Source of the DNA: Gemmatimonadota bacterium | Lineage (GTDB): Bacteria; Gemmatimonadota; Gemmatimonadetes; Longimicrobiales; Gaopeijiaceae | Direction: 5' to 3' | Assembly: GCA_028873825.1 (NCBI GenBank) | Contig: JAPPNM010000156.1 | Location: 1-32,873, forward strand | DNA length: 32,873 bases | Shown: in pieces, positions 1 through 8,582 of the stretch | Position numbering within the stretch: position 1 is the stretch's first letter | Layout of the letters: each line of letters opens with the position of its first letter | Made by a program: the position numbers and the translations under genes | Notes under the pieces: model-generated | Seen by the model: the letters and a program-made list of their open reading frames with translations, nothing else | Databases searched by the model: none | What the model was told of the DNA's origin: nothing

Positions 1-54
1 GCCCGGCGCCTCGCCGCTCTCGGTGCTCGGGCGGCTTTATCCACGGACTGCTAG
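1..54 (-). repeat. Dispersed intergenic repeat, copy A (may be cut by the window edge)
   Basis: Read on the - strand, this segment aligns without gaps to 14953-15006, with 47 of 54 bases identical, and more weakly to 25744-25797. The conserved core is GCAGTCCGTGGA, followed by an A-rich stretch and a GAGCACCGAGAGCGG block. Its end is CTAG, which is palindromic and so gives a TAG in either orientation; here that TAG (52-54) lies 3 bases before the rpsC start. A gene such as rplV is expected just upstream, but no recognisable L22 sequence is visible in these 54 bases. Confidence 0.7.
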
Positions 55-57
55 CGA

Positions 58-723
58 ATGGGCCAGAAGACGCACCCCCACGGATTCCGGCTAGGGATCG
101 TTGCCGACTGGCGCTCCCGGTGGTACGCGGAGCGGGACCTGCCCGCGCTGCTCAAGGAGGATCACGTCATCCGCACCTACCTGCACCGGCGGCTTCACCA
201 CGCCGCGCTGGCCGGGGTGGACATCGCGCGCAAGCCGTCCAAGCTCGTGGTCACGCTGCACACCGCCCGTCCGGGCGTCGTGATCGGCAAGCGCGGCGCC
301 GAGGTGGACAAGCTGCGGGACGAGCTGGCCGTGCTCACGAACAGCGAGGTCTCGGTGAACGTCGAGGAGATCAAGCGCCCGGAGATGAACGCCCGCCTGG
401 TCGCAGACAACGTCGCCCACCAGCTCCGCCAGCGCATCTCCTACCGGAGGGCCATGAAGCGGGCCGTCCAGTCGGCGATGCGCGCCGGCGCCGAGGGAAT
501 CCGCATCCAGTGCGCCGGAAGACTGGGCGGCGCCGAGATCGCCCGCCGCGAAGGCTACAACGAGGGCCGGGTGCCCCTGCACACGCTGCGGGCGGAGATC
601 GACTACGCGCATGTGGAGGCCCGCACGACGTACGGGGTGGTCGGCGTGAAGTGCTGGATCTTCAAGGGTGAAGTGATCGAGGACCGCTTCGGCCGGACCT
701 ATTCGGCCGGGCCGGGCGGCTAG
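58..723 (+). CDS. rpsC: Small ribosomal subunit protein uS3
   Basis: Protein uS3, 221 residues, lies at the mRNA entry site of the 30S subunit and takes part in unwinding mRNA. The start [13 protein letters not shown] is the family signature. The KH domain shows the loop VIGKRG near residues 76-81, and the C-terminal S3 domain carries [20 protein letters not shown]. Length is normal. The ATG at 58 is chosen because the family N-terminus begins there, although no good Shine-Dalgarno sequence precedes it; the upstream bases belong to a dispersed repeat. It begins the visible part of the S10/spc ribosomal operon, 20 bases ahead of rplP. Confidence 0.97.
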   Translation: MGQKTHPHGFRLGIVADWRSRWYAERDLPALLKEDHVIRTYLHRRLHHAALAGVDIARKPSKLVVTLHTARPGVVIGKRGAEVDKLRDELAVLTNSEVSVNVEEIKRPEMNARLVADNVAHQLRQRISYRRAMKRAVQSAMRAGAEGIRIQCAGRLGGAEIARREGYNEGRVPLHTLRAEIDYAHVEARTTYGVVGVKCWIFKGEVIEDRFGRTYSAGPGG

Positions 724-743
724 GGTCCCGAGGAGAGAAGCGA

Positions 744-1160
744 ATGCTGGCACCGAAGCGGATACGGCGCAGGAAGACCCACAAGGGCAGGATGCGCGGC
801 AAGGCCTACCGGGGCAACAGGGTTGTCTTCGGCGAGTACGGGCTGCAGGCGCTCGAGGCGAGCTGGATCACCAACCGGCAGATCGAATCGGCTCGAGTGG
901 CGATCACCCGGCATGTGAGAAGAGGCGGGAAGGTGTGGATTCGCATCTTCCCGGACAAGCCCGTCACCAGGAAGCCCGCGGAGACCCGCATGGGAAAGGG
1001 GAAGGGCAACCCGGAGCAGTGGGTTGCGGTGGTCAAGCCCGGCCGGATCATGTTCGAGCTGGAGGGGGTTCCGGTCGAGACGGCCCGCCGGGCCATGCGG
1101 CTGGCCTCCTTCAAGCTGCCCGTCAAGACGCGTTTCGTCGAGCGGGAATCCCAGTTCTAG
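744..1160 (+). CDS. rplP: Large ribosomal subunit protein uL16
   Basis: Protein uL16, 138 residues, helps organise the A-site tRNA region and the peptidyl-transferase centre of the 50S subunit. It opens with [19 protein letters not shown] and includes the conserved loop [16 protein letters not shown] near residues 82-97. A purine-rich Shine-Dalgarno sequence (GAGGAGAG, 729-736) precedes the ATG at good spacing. Order rpsC-rplP-rpmC-rpsQ is the standard S10-operon order. Confidence 0.97.
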   Translation: MLAPKRIRRRKTHKGRMRGKAYRGNRVVFGEYGLQALEASWITNRQIESARVAITRHVRRGGKVWIRIFPDKPVTRKPAETRMGKGKGNPEQWVAVVKPGRIMFELEGVPVETARRAMRLASFKLPVKTRFVERESQF

Positions 1161-1190
1161 AATGCCACGGATGGACGGAGATACGATACG

Positions 1191-1412
1191 GTGAAGGCGG
1201 AGGAAGTCAGGGAACTCGAGACCGCGGAGCTGGAGCACCGCTTGGGGGAGCTCCGGCTGGAGCAGTTCCGCCTTCGCTTCCGCAGCGCGATCATGCAGCT
1301 TGAGAATCCCCGGCTGCGGCGGGAGATCCGCCGCGACATCGCGCGCATCAGGACCATCCTGCACGAGCGCCGGACGGCCATGAGCGACACACGGACGAGG
1401 AGACCGAGTTGA
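1191..1412 (+). CDS. rpmC: Large ribosomal subunit protein uL29
   Basis: Protein uL29 is a small two-helix protein at the exit of the 50S peptide tunnel, next to the trigger-factor and SRP docking site. The start is GTG at 1191, giving [14 protein letters not shown]; the core ending in [14 protein letters not shown] is typical. The 73 residues include a short polar C-terminal tail. Its TGA stop overlaps the TTG start of rpsQ as TTGA, which suggests translational coupling. Confidence 0.93.
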   Translation: MKAEEVRELETAELEHRLGELRLEQFRLRFRSAIMQLENPRLRREIRRDIARIRTILHERRTAMSDTRTRRPS

Positions 1413-1675
1413 CCGACAGTAGCGTGCGCGGACGGCGCAAGGTCCGCCAGGGAGTCGTGGTCGGCGACGGGGCCGACAAGACGGTGACGGTGATGGTCGA
1501 GCGCCGCTTCGCCCATCCTCTCTACGGCAAGCAAGTGAAGCGCACGACGAAGTACCGCGCGCACGACGAAGCGAACGAATACCGGGTGGGCGACACGGTC
1601 TCGATCATGGAGACCCGGCCGCTGTCGAAGACGAAGCGGTGGCGAGTGGTCGAGCTGATCGAGCGGCCTGCCTGA
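1409..1675 (+). CDS. rpsQ: Small ribosomal subunit protein uS17
   Basis: Protein uS17, 88 residues, is an OB-fold primary binder of 16S rRNA. Visible family features are [35 protein letters not shown] and the end segment [19 protein letters not shown]. The start codon is TTG at 1409, overlapping the rpmC stop by 4 bases; no alternative start would keep the N-terminal strand. The rare start and overlap suggest its translation depends on rpmC translation. Confidence 0.95.
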   Translation: MTDSSVRGRRKVRQGVVVGDGADKTVTVMVERRFAHPLYGKQVKRTTKYRAHDEANEYRVGDTVSIMETRPLSKTKRWRVVELIERPA

Positions 1676-1706
1676 CGCCCGCGCGGAAAGAGGACGATGA
1701 GATCCG

Positions 1707-2075
1707 ATGATCCAACAGGAATCGATGCTGAAGATCGCCGACAACACCGGCGCGAGGCGCGCGCTTTGCATCCGGGTGCTGGGGGGTTCCCGACGGCGCT
1801 ACGCCCGGATCGGGGACCGGGTCATCGTCACGATCAAGGACGCCGTGCCCAATGCGCCGGTGAAGCGGGGCGAGGTCATGGAGGCGGTGGTCGTGCGCAC
1901 GGCCAAGGAGATGCGGCGGCGCGACGGGACCTACATACGCTTCGACGACAACGCCGCCGTCCTCATCAACGCCCAGAAGGAGCCGCAGGGAACGCGCATC
2001 TTCGGGCCGGTCGGTCGTGAACTGCGTGAGAAGCGCTACATGAGAATCGTATCCCTCGCCCCGGAGGTGCTCTGA
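1707..2075 (+). CDS. rplN: Large ribosomal subunit protein uL14
   Basis: Protein uL14, 122 residues, is the first gene of the classical spc operon and sits at the 30S-50S interface. It starts [19 protein letters not shown] and carries the conserved [17 protein letters not shown] and [16 protein letters not shown] segments; the end [11 protein letters not shown] is the normal terminus. An AG-rich stretch (1684-1692) precedes the ATG at somewhat long spacing. The rplX start follows its stop by 2 bases. Confidence 0.97.
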   Translation: MIQQESMLKIADNTGARRALCIRVLGGSRRRYARIGDRVIVTIKDAVPNAPVKRGEVMEAVVVRTAKEMRRRDGTYIRFDDNAAVLINAQKEPQGTRIFGPVGRELREKRYMRIVSLAPEVL

Positions 2076-2077
2076 TC

Positions 2078-2416
2078 ATGGCCCGAGGCGGCGGCAGGAT
2101 CGTCAGGGGCGACCTGGTGCGGATCATCCGCGGCAACTATCGCGATACCGAGGGCACGGTGTTGCGGGTGTTGCGCCGGGCGAACCGGGTCGTGGTCCAG
2201 GGGGTGAACATGCGGAAGCGCCATACGCGCCCCTCTCAGGCCAACCCCGAGGGCGGGATCATAACCTTCGAGGCGCCGGTCCACATATCGAACGTGATGC
2301 TCGTCGAGCCCGCCACCGGCGAGCCGAGCCGGGTCCGTATCCGCGTCGAGCCGGACGGTTTCAAGGAGCGGATCGCGGTCAGGACCGGCAACCCGATACC
2401 GAGGACCCGGCAATGA
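2078..2416 (+). CDS. rplX: Large ribosomal subunit protein uL24
   Basis: Protein uL24, 112 residues, starts 50S assembly by binding the 5' domain of 23S rRNA. The N-terminal KOW motif (VRGDLVRIIRGNYRDTEGTVL, about residues 9-29, one residue longer than usual to quote in full form) is clear, followed by VVVQGVNMRKRHTRPSQ. The stop overlaps the rplE ATG as ATGA, indicating coupled translation. Confidence 0.95.
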   Translation: MARGGGRIVRGDLVRIIRGNYRDTEGTVLRVLRRANRVVVQGVNMRKRHTRPSQANPEGGIITFEAPVHISNVMLVEPATGEPSRVRIRVEPDGFKERIAVRTGNPIPRTRQ

Positions 2417-3051
2417 AGGCGAAGAGGGCCGCGAAGCGGAATGGCGGCGGGACCGGCAGGAGGATTCCCGGCGCCGTGGAGCCACGCCTCCTCACCCACT
2501 ACAGGGGGGTCGCGCGGCCGGCGTTGCGGGAGCAGTTCGGCTTCGCGAACCCCCACCAGATTCCCCAGGTCGTCAAGGTGACCCTGAACGTCGGGGTGGG
2601 AGAGGGGAGCCGGGACCGGAAGCTGGTGGAATCGGTCGCCGGGGAGCTGGCGGTGATCTCGGGCCAGAAGGCCGTGATCACGCGGGCCCGCAGGTCCATC
2701 TCCAACTTCCGCCTCCGGGAGGGAATGCCGGTCGGCGCGACCGTGACGTTGCGCCGGCGTGGGATGTGGGAGTTTCTGGACCGCTTCGTTTCGGTGGCGG
2801 TGCCGCGGATCCGCGACTTCCGGGGCCTGAACACGCGTTCCTTCGACGGCCGCGGCAACTACACCGTCGGCATCAGGGAGCAGATCATCTTCCCGGAGGT
2901 CGACTACGACAAGGTCAGGCAGATCCACGGCATGGACGTCACCGTCGTGACTTCGACCGACAAGGACGACCAGGCCTACGCGCTCCTGCGCCAGCTCGGG
3001 TTCCCCTTCCGGGGCGAGATCCCGGTGATCATCGGGGCCCGGACCTCATGA
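2413..3051 (+). CDS. rplE: Large ribosomal subunit protein uL5
   Basis: Protein uL5 binds 5S rRNA and contacts P-site tRNA in the central protuberance of the 50S subunit. The core begins with PRLLTHYRGVARPALREQFG, after a basic N-terminal extension of about 25 residues; the total of 212 residues is therefore longer than the usual 180. The conserved segments ITRARRSISNFRLREGMPVG, RDFRGLN and GNYTVGIREQIIFPE are present. The start is fixed by the ATGA overlap with rplX. The gene normally found next, rpsN, is absent. Confidence 0.96.
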   Translation: MKAKRAAKRNGGGTGRRIPGAVEPRLLTHYRGVARPALREQFGFANPHQIPQVVKVTLNVGVGEGSRDRKLVESVAGELAVISGQKAVITRARRSISNFRLREGMPVGATVTLRRRGMWEFLDRFVSVAVPRIRDFRGLNTRSFDGRGNYTVGIREQIIFPEVDYDKVRQIHGMDVTVVTSTDKDDQAYALLRQLGFPFRGEIPVIIGARTS

Positions 3052-3112
3052 GCGCGCTCGAGAGCGGTCCGGTGTCCCGGGCAGGGCACTTTACATCGGA
3101 AGCGAACCTACC

Positions 3113-3505
3113 ATGATGACCGATCCCATCGCGGACATGCTCACCCGGATTCGGAACGCCGGCGGCGCCGGACACCGCTGGGCCGACATCCCGCTCTCGA
3201 AGCTCAAGGTCGAAGTGGCGCGGCTCCTGAAGGAGAACGCCTTCGTTCACGACTACAAGGTTCTCAACGACGGCCGGCACGGAATCGTCCGCGTCTACCT
3301 CAAGTACTACGAAGGCAGGCACGTCATCCGGCGCATCGAACGCGTTTCCCGGCCCGGCTGGCGCCGCTACGTGGGGGTCGCCGACATTCCCCGGATCCGC
3401 AACGGCCTCGGCATGGCCATGCTCTCCACGTCGCGGGGTCTCCTCTCCGACCGGGGAGCCCGGGAGGCGCAGGTCGGCGGCGAAGTCCTCGCGGTGGTCT
3501 GGTAG
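3113..3505 (+). CDS. rpsH: Small ribosomal subunit protein uS8
   Basis: Protein uS8, 130 residues, binds the central domain of 16S rRNA, and in E. coli its mRNA-binding activity controls the spc operon. [15 protein letters not shown] is the family start; two ATGs (3113 and 3116) are adjacent and the second may be the true one. The C-terminus [20 protein letters not shown] and GGEVLAVVW is standard. A 61-base spacer separates it from rplE where rpsN is usually found. Confidence 0.96.
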   Translation: MMTDPIADMLTRIRNAGGAGHRWADIPLSKLKVEVARLLKENAFVHDYKVLNDGRHGIVRVYLKYYEGRHVIRRIERVSRPGWRRYVGVADIPRIRNGLGMAMLSTSRGLLSDRGAREAQVGGEVLAVVW

Positions 3506-3513
3506 GAGGTTCC

Positions 3514-4062
3514 ATGTCACGCATCGGCAGGCAGCCGGTCCGGATTCCGGAGGGCGTAACCGTGACGCTGGACGGCCAGCGATTCGCGGCGAAGGGCCCG
3601 CTGGGCGAGCTGGAGCTGCATGTGCGCGCCCCTATCGCGGTGCGTTGGGGAGCGGAGAGGGATCGGACTCTGGTTGTAACCCGGCCCTCCGACCAGAAGG
3701 AGCACCGGGCGCTCCATGGGCTTACCCGGTCTCTGGTGGCCAACATCGTCGAGGGGGTCAGTCAGGGGTTCAGCAAGACGCTGGAGATCGTGGGCGTGGG
3801 ATACCGGGTTCAGGCCCGGGGTACCGGGCTGCGACTCAACCTGGGCTTTTCGCACCCGATCGAGTTCGCGGCGCCGCGGGGGATCTCTTTCGAGGTGCCG
3901 AACCAGACGACGATCGTCGTGAAGGGCCCGGACAAGCAGCAGGTCGGCCACACGGCGGCGGTCATCCGGGCTTTCCGTCCCCCGGAGCCCTACAAGGGCA
4001 AAGGCGTGAGATACAGAGGTGAACACGTCCGGCGCAAGGCCGGCAAGACGGCTGGAACATGA
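3514..4062 (+). CDS. rplF: Large ribosomal subunit protein uL6
   Basis: Protein uL6, 182 residues, has two similar domains and lies near the factor-binding centre of the 50S subunit. [15 protein letters not shown] is the family start and [20 protein letters not shown] is the classic C-terminal signature. A strong Shine-Dalgarno sequence (TAGGAGGT, 3503-3510) overlaps the rpsH stop and sits just upstream of the ATG. Its stop overlaps the rplR start as ATGA. Confidence 0.97.
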   Translation: MSRIGRQPVRIPEGVTVTLDGQRFAAKGPLGELELHVRAPIAVRWGAERDRTLVVTRPSDQKEHRALHGLTRSLVANIVEGVSQGFSKTLEIVGVGYRVQARGTGLRLNLGFSHPIEFAAPRGISFEVPNQTTIVVKGPDKQQVGHTAAVIRAFRPPEPYKGKGVRYRGEHVRRKAGKTAGT

Positions 4063-4451
4063 CCAGGATCAAACCCGCCAAACTGAGAAGGAGCCGCCGG
4101 CTTCAGCGGCTGCGGCGCCACACCCGCATACGGAAGACGGTACACGGCACGGCCGAGCGGCCGCGTCTGGTTGTCTATCGGTCGCTCCGGAACATCGAGG
4201 GCCAGGTGATCGACGACGACGCCCGCCGGACGCTGGCCGGCCTCTCGACGCTGGCCGCGGAACTGCGGGACGGCGCGCGGGGCGATGGGAACCGCAAGGT
4301 GGAGGCGGCCAGGGCGGCCGGGAAGCTCCTTGCGGAGCGGGCGCGGGAGAGGGGAATCTCCGTAGTCGTGTTCGACCGCGGGGGATTCCGCTATCACGGC
4401 CGGGTCAAGGCCTTCGCGGAGGGCGCGCGGGCGGGAGGTCTAGTCTTCTGA
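4059..4451 (+). CDS. rplR: Large ribosomal subunit protein uL18
   Basis: Protein uL18 binds 5S rRNA together with uL5 and uL25. The 130 residues begin with a basic arm ([21 protein letters not shown]), followed by [20 protein letters not shown]; the C-terminus [20 protein letters not shown] is strongly conserved. The ATG overlaps the rplF stop by 4 bases, and the TGA stop shares one base with the rpsE ATG (TGATG). Confidence 0.96.
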   Translation: MTRIKPAKLRRSRRLQRLRRHTRIRKTVHGTAERPRLVVYRSLRNIEGQVIDDDARRTLAGLSTLAAELRDGARGDGNRKVEAARAAGKLLAERARERGISVVVFDRGGFRYHGRVKAFAEGARAGGLVF

Positions 4452-4969
4452 TGGCTAGGAACAAGGGACTTCAGGAAGGTGCGGAACAGGTCGAGAACCT
4501 GATCCACATCAACCGGGTGGCGAAGGTCGTGAAGGGCGGACGCCGGTTTTCCTTCACCGCGCTCGTCGCGGTGGGCAACCAGTCCGGGCTCGTGGGGATC
4601 GCCCACGCCAAGGCGAACGAGGTCGCGGAGGCGATCCGCAAGGCCTTCGAGCAGGCGCGCCGCGAGATGGTGGAGGTTGCGGTGGTACGGGGCACCATCC
4701 CGCACGAGATCGTCGGACGCTGGGGTGCGGGACGAGTGCTGATGCGGCCCGCGGCGCCGGGAACGGGGGTGATCGCCGGCGGGCCGGTGCGCGCGGTTCT
4801 GGAAGCCGCGGGCGTTACCGACGTCCTGACGAAGAGTCTGGGGACCAACAATCCGATCAACGTGGTGCGGGCGACCATGCACGGGCTCGAGAACCTCGTG
4901 ACGGCGTACGACGTGGCCGCCGAACGGGGAATCACCGTCGAAGAACTGGGAATCGGAGATCGTGGCTAG
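4451..4969 (+). CDS. rpsE: Small ribosomal subunit protein uS5
   Basis: Protein uS5 takes part in decoding accuracy and mRNA unwinding at the 30S entry channel. The start is ATG at 4451 ([20 protein letters not shown]), which gives 172 residues, the normal size; the reading frame is open further upstream but that part is antisense-like sequence over rplR. The double-stranded-RNA-binding fold ([20 protein letters not shown]) and the C-terminal [20 protein letters not shown] are conserved. Its last bases overlap the GTG start of rpmD. Confidence 0.97.
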   Translation: MARNKGLQEGAEQVENLIHINRVAKVVKGGRRFSFTALVAVGNQSGLVGIAHAKANEVAEAIRKAFEQARREMVEVAVVRGTIPHEIVGRWGAGRVLMRPAAPGTGVIAGGPVRAVLEAAGVTDVLTKSLGTNNPINVVRATMHGLENLVTAYDVAAERGITVEELGIGDRG

Positions 4970-5147
4970 GCGGATCAGGATCACCCAGGTGCGGAGCGCC
5001 GTGGGGCGCCGGAAGATCCAGCGGCGCACGCTGAGGGCGTTGGGGATCAGGCGTCACCAGCAGGCGGTGGTGCACGACGACACCGCGGCGATCCGGGGCA
5101 TGATCGCGAAGGTGAACTATCTCGTACAGGTCACGGAGGTGGACTGA
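4962..5147 (+). CDS. rpmD: Large ribosomal subunit protein uL30
   Basis: Protein uL30, 61 residues, is a small ferredoxin-like-fold protein of the 50S subunit that is missing in several phyla but present here. The start is GTG at 4962 ([15 protein letters not shown]), overlapping rpsE by 8 bases. The conserved [19 protein letters not shown] and the end [15 protein letters not shown] identify it. rplO begins 3 bases after its stop. Confidence 0.95.
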   Translation: MARRIRITQVRSAVGRRKIQRRTLRALGIRRHQQAVVHDDTAAIRGMIAKVNYLVQVTEVD

Positions 5148-5150
5148 CAG

Positions 5151-5612
5151 ATGATCGAACTACACAACCTGCGCCCGCCGGAAGGCCCCCGCCGGAAGCG
5201 GAAACGGGTCGGCCGGGGTCCCGGATCGGGCAGGGGAAAAACGGCGGGCCGGGGCGAGAAGGGCCAGAACTCGCGCTCGGGCGGCGGCGTGCCCCCCTGG
5301 TTCGAAGGCGGGCAGATGCCCTTGCAGCGCCGGATCCCGAAACGCGGCTTCAAGAACCGCAACCGCGTGGAGTACCAGGTGGTGAACGTGGGCGACCTCC
5401 ACATCCTGGACGGCGACGCGACCCCCGCGTCGCTCAAGTCCGCCGGACTGATCCGTTCCCTGCGGCGTCCGGTCAAGATCCTCGGCACGGGGGAGGTTGC
5501 GGCTCCGCTGAGCTGCTCGGTCCACGGGGTGTCGGCCTCGGCGCGGCGCAAGATCGAAGCCGCGGGCGGGTCGGTCACCGTCCTTTCCCCGAGCGGCGGG
5601 AGCGGCGAATAG
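5151..5612 (+). CDS. rplO: Large ribosomal subunit protein uL15
   Basis: Protein uL15, 153 residues, organises 23S rRNA late in 50S assembly. The Gly/Arg-rich N-terminus RKRKRVGRGPGSGRGKTAGR, the FEGGQMPLQRRIPKRGFKN signature and a C-terminal KIEAAGGSV segment are present. It starts MIELHNLRPPEGPRRKRKR. Its stop codon is part of a 14-base palindrome ahead of secY. Confidence 0.96.
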   Translation: MIELHNLRPPEGPRRKRKRVGRGPGSGRGKTAGRGEKGQNSRSGGGVPPWFEGGQMPLQRRIPKRGFKNRNRVEYQVVNVGDLHILDGDATPASLKSAGLIRSLRRPVKILGTGEVAAPLSCSVHGVSASARRKIEAAGGSVTVLSPSGGSGE

Positions 5613-5625
5613 TGTCGTACGACAC
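5612..5625. promoter_or_regulatory. Perfect 14-base palindrome between rplO and secY
   Basis: The bases GTGTCGTACGACAC are perfectly self-complementary and begin with the last base of the rplO stop codon, 32 bases before the preferred secY start. The half-sites are adjacent, so a dimeric protein operator fits better than a loop-forming RNA hairpin. No regulator is known from the sequence; this is a candidate site only. Confidence 0.35.
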
Positions 5626-5657
5626 GGTTCCTGCCGCCGAGGGGGGTGTTGCCCGCG

Positions 5658-6971
5658 ATGGCTAATCCGATCCCGAATCTCTTCCGGGTTCCCGAGCTGA
5701 AGAAGAAGATCCTCTTCACGCTCTTCATGATGTTCGTCTACCGGATCGGCTCGCACATCACGGTGCCCGGAATCGACGTGGGAGCGCTCCAAGCCTTCGC
5801 CGGCCAGCTCTCGAACACCTTTCTGGGCGTCTACGACATGTTCGTGGGCGGGGGGCTCAGCCGGGCGACGATCTTCGCGCTCGGAATCATGCCCTACATC
5901 TCCGCCAGCATCATGTTCCAGCTCCTGGCCGCGGTCTTCCCCACGGTGGAGAAGCTGCAGAAGGAAGGCGAGGAGGGGCGGAAGAAGCTGACCCAGTGGA
6001 CCCGCTACACCACCGTCCTGCTCTGTGTGATCCAGGCGTACGCGTACGCATCCTTCCTGCAGAATCTGCCGGGCGGCGTCAACAATCCGGGGTTCGGCTT
6101 CGTCTTCACGACCGTCGTCGTTCTCACCACGGGCGGCGTGTTCATCATGTGGATGGGGGAACAGATCACGGAGCGGGGTCTGGGCAACGGCATGTCGCTC
6201 ATGATCTTCTTCTCGATCATCCAGGGCTTTCCGGGGGCCGTGGCCCGCACCTGGGAGTCCGTCAGCGGCGGACAGATCGGCCTCTTCGAGGTGCTGGCCC
6301 TGCTCGCGATCATCGTCGGGATCACGGCCGGGGTCGTGGCGATGACCATGGCGGCGCGGAAGATTCCCATCCAGATCCCCCGCAAGGTCGTGGGGCGCGG
6401 GCGTATCCGGGAGGGCCAGAAGAGCTTCATCCCGCTGCGCGTGAATTCGGCGGGGGTGATGCCGATCATCTTCGCCCAGTCGTTCATCGTCGTGCCCGGT
6501 ACCATCGCCGCCTTCAGCTCGGTCGGGATATTCGAGGACATGGCGGACATCTTCCGGCCGGCGAGCTGGGCGTATTCCATCACCTACGCGGCCCTGATCA
6601 TCTTCTTCGCGTACTTCTACACGGCCATCATCTTCAACCCGGTGGACCTGGCCGAGAACCTGAAGAAGCAGGGCGCGTTCATCCCCGGGGTCAAGCCGGG
6701 CGCCCGCACCGCGGAGTACATCGACCGCATCCTGACCCGCGTAACCCTCCCCGGGTCCATCTATCTGGCGCTGATCGCCCTGCTGCCGTTCTGGATCCTT
6801 GACATCTTCAACATGCAGTGGTTCTTCTTCGGCGGCACCAGCCTGCTCATCGTGGTCGGCGTCGGCCTCGACACCGTGCAGCAGGCCCAGCAGGATCTCC
6901 TTCTGCGCCGCTACGACGGCTTCATGAAGAAGGGGCGGGTCAAGATGCGCGGCCGCGGGCGCTACATGTAG
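5658..6971 (+). CDS. secY: Protein translocase subunit SecY
   Basis: SecY is the channel subunit of the SecYEG inner-membrane translocon and works with SecA, encoded at 17338. The protein (437 residues from ATG 5658) shows ten hydrophobic segments. Family motifs include YRIGSHITVPGIDVGALQ, the cytoplasmic loop GEQITERGLGNGMSLMIFF, and IPLRVNSAGVMPIIFAQSF. A GTG at 5646 is in frame, but the G-rich Shine-Dalgarno stretch at about 5639-5648 is placed for ATG 5658, and MANPIPNLFRVPELKKKI is the usual start. The TAG stop is the first triplet of a dispersed repeat. Confidence 0.96.
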   Translation: MANPIPNLFRVPELKKKILFTLFMMFVYRIGSHITVPGIDVGALQAFAGQLSNTFLGVYDMFVGGGLSRATIFALGIMPYISASIMFQLLAAVFPTVEKLQKEGEEGRKKLTQWTRYTTVLLCVIQAYAYASFLQNLPGGVNNPGFGFVFTTVVVLTTGGVFIMWMGEQITERGLGNGMSLMIFFSIIQGFPGAVARTWESVSGGQIGLFEVLALLAIIVGITAGVVAMTMAARKIPIQIPRKVVGRGRIREGQKSFIPLRVNSAGVMPIIFAQSFIVVPGTIAAFSSVGIFEDMADIFRPASWAYSITYAALIIFFAYFYTAIIFNPVDLAENLKKQGAFIPGVKPGARTAEYIDRILTRVTLPGSIYLALIALLPFWILDIFNMQWFFFGGTSLLIVVGVGLDTVQQAQQDLLLRRYDGFMKKGRVKMRGRGRYM

Positions 6972-7021
6972 GCAGCCCGTGGACAAAATCCCCCCGGCAT
7001 TCGAACGGCGACGCCCGCTAG
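6969..7021 (+). repeat. Dispersed intergenic repeat, copy B (degenerate)
   Basis: It begins with the TAG stop of secY followed by GCAGCCCGTGGACAAAAT, matching the repeat core found at 1-54, 14953-15006 and 29363-29378. Beyond the core only patches (for example GGCGACGCCCG) resemble the full copies. It ends in CTAG at 7018-7021, just before the preferred adk start. Confidence 0.5.
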
Positions 7022-7023
7022 AC

Positions 7024-7689
7024 ATGGGTGCGGCGAATGGCGCGGGCGAGATCGTCGTCCTCCTCGGCTCACCCGGGGTGGGCAAGGGAACGCAGGGCGT
7101 CCGGCTCGGGCGCGACCTCGGTTGGGCGCACGTCTCCACCGGCGATCTGTTGCGGGCGGCCCTCGAGGAGGGGACGGCGCTCGGAACGGAGGCCGCGAGG
7201 TACATGGACGCCGGGGAACTGGTTCCCGACGACGTAATCGTCGATCTGGTTCGCGAACACCTTGCCGCGATGTCCCCCGGCCGCGGAGTGGTCTTCGACG
7301 GTTTCCCGCGCACGGTTCCCCAGGCGAGGGCGCTGGACCGGGTGCTGTCCGGGGCGGGCCGCAGCGTGAGCCGCGTGTGCCTGCTGGAAGCGCGCGAGGA
7401 GGTGCTCGTGAAGCGCATCTCCGGCCGCCGCTCGTCGCCGAACGGACGGGTGTACAACGTCCACTTCGATCCTCCCATGCGGGACGGGGTCTGTGACGAG
7501 ACCGGCGAACCCCTGATCCACCGCGCCGACGATCGACCGGACACGGTGAGGGCGCGGCTGTCCGTCCACCGCGAGGTCACCGGTCCCCTCGTCGGCTTCT
7601 ACGAGGCCAGGGGACTGCTGGCGCGCGTGGACGGCGAGGGCGATATCGAGGCGGTGTACCGGGCCTTGCGGGCGGCGGTCCTCGGATAG
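7024..7689 (+). CDS. adk: Adenylate kinase
   Basis: Adenylate kinase converts ATP + AMP to 2 ADP in the cytoplasm. The P-loop is GSPGVGKGT at residues 15-23 (from ATG 7024). The AMP-binding region HVSTGDLLRAAL, the FDGFPRTVPQA segment and the long LID (GRVYNVHFDPP) are present. The LID lacks the four-cysteine zinc site. A GTG start at 6979 would add 15 residues, but it lies inside repeat copy B, so ATG 7024 is preferred (221 residues, normal length). The order secY-adk-map is the usual one. Confidence 0.95.
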   Translation: MGAANGAGEIVVLLGSPGVGKGTQGVRLGRDLGWAHVSTGDLLRAALEEGTALGTEAARYMDAGELVPDDVIVDLVREHLAAMSPGRGVVFDGFPRTVPQARALDRVLSGAGRSVSRVCLLEAREEVLVKRISGRRSSPNGRVYNVHFDPPMRDGVCDETGEPLIHRADDRPDTVRARLSVHREVTGPLVGFYEARGLLARVDGEGDIEAVYRALRAAVLG

Positions 7690-7704
7690 CAGCCGACGGG
7701 TCCA
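7687..7704 (+). repeat. Possible fragment of the dispersed repeat (copy H)
   Basis: The adk stop and the following bases, TAGCAGCCGACGGGTCC, match the start of copy C (12420) if 4 bases are deleted. The stretch is short, so the resemblance could be chance. Like copies B, C and D it begins with the TAG stop codon of the preceding gene. Confidence 0.25.
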
Positions 7705-8577
7705 ATGGCCGAGAGCAGGCGTCCGCCGGTCCGCCTCAAGTCGCCGGACGAGATCCGCGCGATCGCGCAGTGCGGCGAAATAATCGCCGCTCTCTTCGCC
7801 GAGCTTGAGCCCCGGGTGCGCCCGGGCGTTTCGACGGCGGCGCTGGACCGCTTCGTCGACGACTTCGTGCGTTCCCACAACGGGGCCGTCCCCGCCTTCA
7901 AGGGCCTGTACGACTTCCCGGGAAGCGCCTGCACCAGCGTCAACGAGGAGGTGGTGCACGGGATCCCGTCCGCGCGGGCGTTGCGTGAAGGGGACATCGT
8001 GTCGATCGACGTGGGCGTGAAGCGGCGGGGCTGGTGCGCCGATTCGGCCTACACCTTCCCCGTGGGAGAGGTCGGACGGGACGCGGCGCGCCTCATGGCG
8101 GTCACGTACGAAGCGCTGGACGCCGCGGTGAAGGCGGTGCGGGCCGGCGGTCACGTCGGCGACATCGGCGCCTCGGTCGTGAGCGCGGTCCGTCCCACCG
8201 GCCACGCGATCATCCGCGACCTGGTCGGCCACGGCATCGGTCGCGCGATCCACGAGGAACCCCAGGTGTCGAACATCGGCAGAGCCGGATTCGGGCTACC
8301 GCTTCGCGAGGGGATGGTGCTCGCGGTCGAACCCATGCTTGCCGTGGGAACCGACCGGATCCGCACCCTGGACGACGGCTGGACGGTCGCCACCCTGGAC
8401 GGGTCGCTCTCGGCCCACTTCGAGCACACGGTGGCGGTGACGCAGGAGGGGCCGGCGATTCTGACCGGCGGGGGAATCTGGGACTCGGCGGGGGAGAAGG
8501 TTGCGGGCGGGGCCCCGCGCGTGGGCACCGTAGGCGCCCGGGCTACCGTTCCACATTCGTCGGCGTTACCTTCTTAA
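7705..8577 (+). CDS. map: Methionine aminopeptidase, type I
   Basis: This enzyme removes the N-terminal methionine from new proteins using a two-metal centre. The ligand set is visible: D102, D113, H176, E209 and E240, with the active-site histidine H85 in the VVHGIPS motif and H183 in [11 protein letters not shown]. The length of 290 residues exceeds the usual 250-260 because of a C-terminal tail of about 40 residues (from around 250) rich in Gly, Ala and Ser with no recognised domain. The next gene in most bacteria, infA, is missing here. Confidence 0.96.
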   Translation: MAESRRPPVRLKSPDEIRAIAQCGEIIAALFAELEPRVRPGVSTAALDRFVDDFVRSHNGAVPAFKGLYDFPGSACTSVNEEVVHGIPSARALREGDIVSIDVGVKRRGWCADSAYTFPVGEVGRDAARLMAVTYEALDAAVKAVRAGGHVGDIGASVVSAVRPTGHAIIRDLVGHGIGRAIHEEPQVSNIGRAGFGLPLREGMVLAVEPMLAVGTDRIRTLDDGWTVATLDGSLSAHFEHTVAVTQEGPAILTGGGIWDSAGEKVAGGAPRVGTVGARATVPHSSALPS

Positions 8578-8582
8578 GCTGT

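Noticed and set aside
1-57. End of rplV (uL22) before rpsC
   Set aside because: No frame shows the conserved uL22 C-terminus; the bases are explained by repeat copy A, so a coding call is not supported.
4019-4450. Upstream extension of the rpsE frame
   Set aside because: The extension lies over rplR in another frame and is Arg/Gly/Pro-rich; ATG 4451 gives the normal uS5 N-terminus.
5160-7580. An 806-codon open frame on the - strand across rplO, secY and adk
   Set aside because: It is antisense to three well-supported genes, has Asp/Arg/His-rich low-information sequence and no recognised domain; long antisense frames are expected in high-GC DNA.
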